Source of the DNA: Saprospiraceae bacterium | GTDB taxonomy: Bacteria; Bacteroidota; Bacteroidia; Chitinophagales; Saprospiraceae | Reading direction: 5' to 3' | Length of the DNA: 64,000 bases | Assembly: GCA_018057925.1 (NCBI GenBank) | Contig: JAGPCT010000003.1 | Span: forward strand, 96,189-160,188 | Part shown: piece after piece, positions 63,729 through 64,000 of the stretch | How the letters are laid out: every line of letters starts with the position of its first letter | How positions within the stretch are numbered: position 1 is the first letter of the stretch | Notes under the pieces: model-generated | The model's database searches: none | What the model saw: the letters and a program-made list of their open reading frames with translations, nothing else | Told to the model about the DNA's origin: nothing | Program-made: the position numbers and the translations under genes

Positions 63729-64000
63729 CTTAGCGAGGGAAAGAGGGGATAAGGAGAGAGAGGGGAGAGCCTGAGTGAGGTGAGAAAGTTCTTTGATAGA
63801 TTGGGAAGACAAGAAGCACAGATCATGGAAATGATTTGGAATTGTAACGTAAAAAAAACAAAAGGATTAGGGAAGGCGAGAGTCTGAACTAATCAGCTAG
63901 ATAAGAGAAATCCGAGGAAGGGAGAGGAAGGTATTGATAAAATAATATTAATAAATAATCGACCTGGAAAGAACTTCAGGGTAATGATTTAAAGATCATA
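63729..64000 (+). other. Probable leader of an rRNA operon (16S gene beyond the window)
   Basis: The transcript would begin near 63729. It is purine-rich, non-coding, and contains AGTTCTTTGATAGATTGGG (63787-63805), which resembles the boxA-like antitermination sequence in front of 16S genes of Bacteroidota. The 16S start itself (AGAGTTTGATC) is not reached. The assignment is an inference from promoter strength, lack of coding frame and this motif. Confidence 0.65.

Noticed and set aside
63560..63826. Minus-strand frame of 88 codons
   Set aside because: It runs across the consensus promoter and leader region, and its Phe/Leu/Ser-rich sequence reflects purine-rich DNA on the other strand.

Overview
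The window comes from a low-GC member of the Bacteroidota, probably a Saprospiria or Chitinophagia-like lineage. I infer this from type IX secretion (T9SS) sorting domains of both types, a fused ccoNO, several Bacteroidota-typical families (DUF4403, DUF5723, DUF4835, an Rpb6-like omega) and -33/-7 promoters of the TTTG-N19-TAnnTTTG kind. The genus cannot be named from the sequence alone.

Layout. 1-9069: 3' part of a giant cysteine-rich HYR-type repeat protein with a T9SS type A tail, followed by two hairpin terminators. 9515-18583: a nine-gene co-directional block for cbb3-type cytochrome c oxidase (small unknown protein, ccoI, ccoS, ccoNO fusion, ccoQ, one-heme ccoP, ccoG, ccoH, SafE-like membrane protein). 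18756-24311 (-): a bacterial alpha-2-macroglobulin lipoprotein with an intact thioester motif. 24548-26971: a secreted pectate-lyase-like protein and a small zinc-ribbon protein. 27129-37991 (-): a second giant repeat protein (choice-of-anchor L at the N-terminus, 19 tandem 71-residue repeats, then larger repeats, then a T9SS type B tail), cut in two by a single in-frame TGA. 38440-45794: DUF4403 protein, short-chain dehydrogenase, GH18 protein, FdhD, EamA transporter, and a UDP-glucuronate decarboxylase/DegT aminotransferase pair. 46152-49119: beta-barrel protein, Kdo transferase and heptose-7-phosphate kinase (LPS core). 49229-55621: a T9SS cargo protein, TpiA, EVE protein, small lipoprotein, PruA and CoaD. 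55761-63157: DUF5723 protein, then bamD-rpoZ-coaBC-DUF4835-purN, then an S10 peptidase. The window ends in what looks like the promoter and leader of an rRNA operon whose 16S gene lies just outside.

How the genes work together. The cbb3 block is self-contained: catalytic subunits, copper supply (CcoI, SafE-like), maturation factors (CcoS, CcoG, CcoH). The four T9SS cargo genes and the DUF4835 (PorD-like) gene point to a cell that exports large adhesins and polysaccharide-active enzymes through T9SS. The 46-49 kb and 57-61 kb clusters are envelope and core-metabolism genes.

The least explained material is between the genes: a dispersed hairpin repeat of about 75 bp with at least five copies, three of them between convergent genes; a MITE-like inverted-repeat element at 45.93-46.11 kb; and a double-hairpin element at 63.23-63.33 kb.
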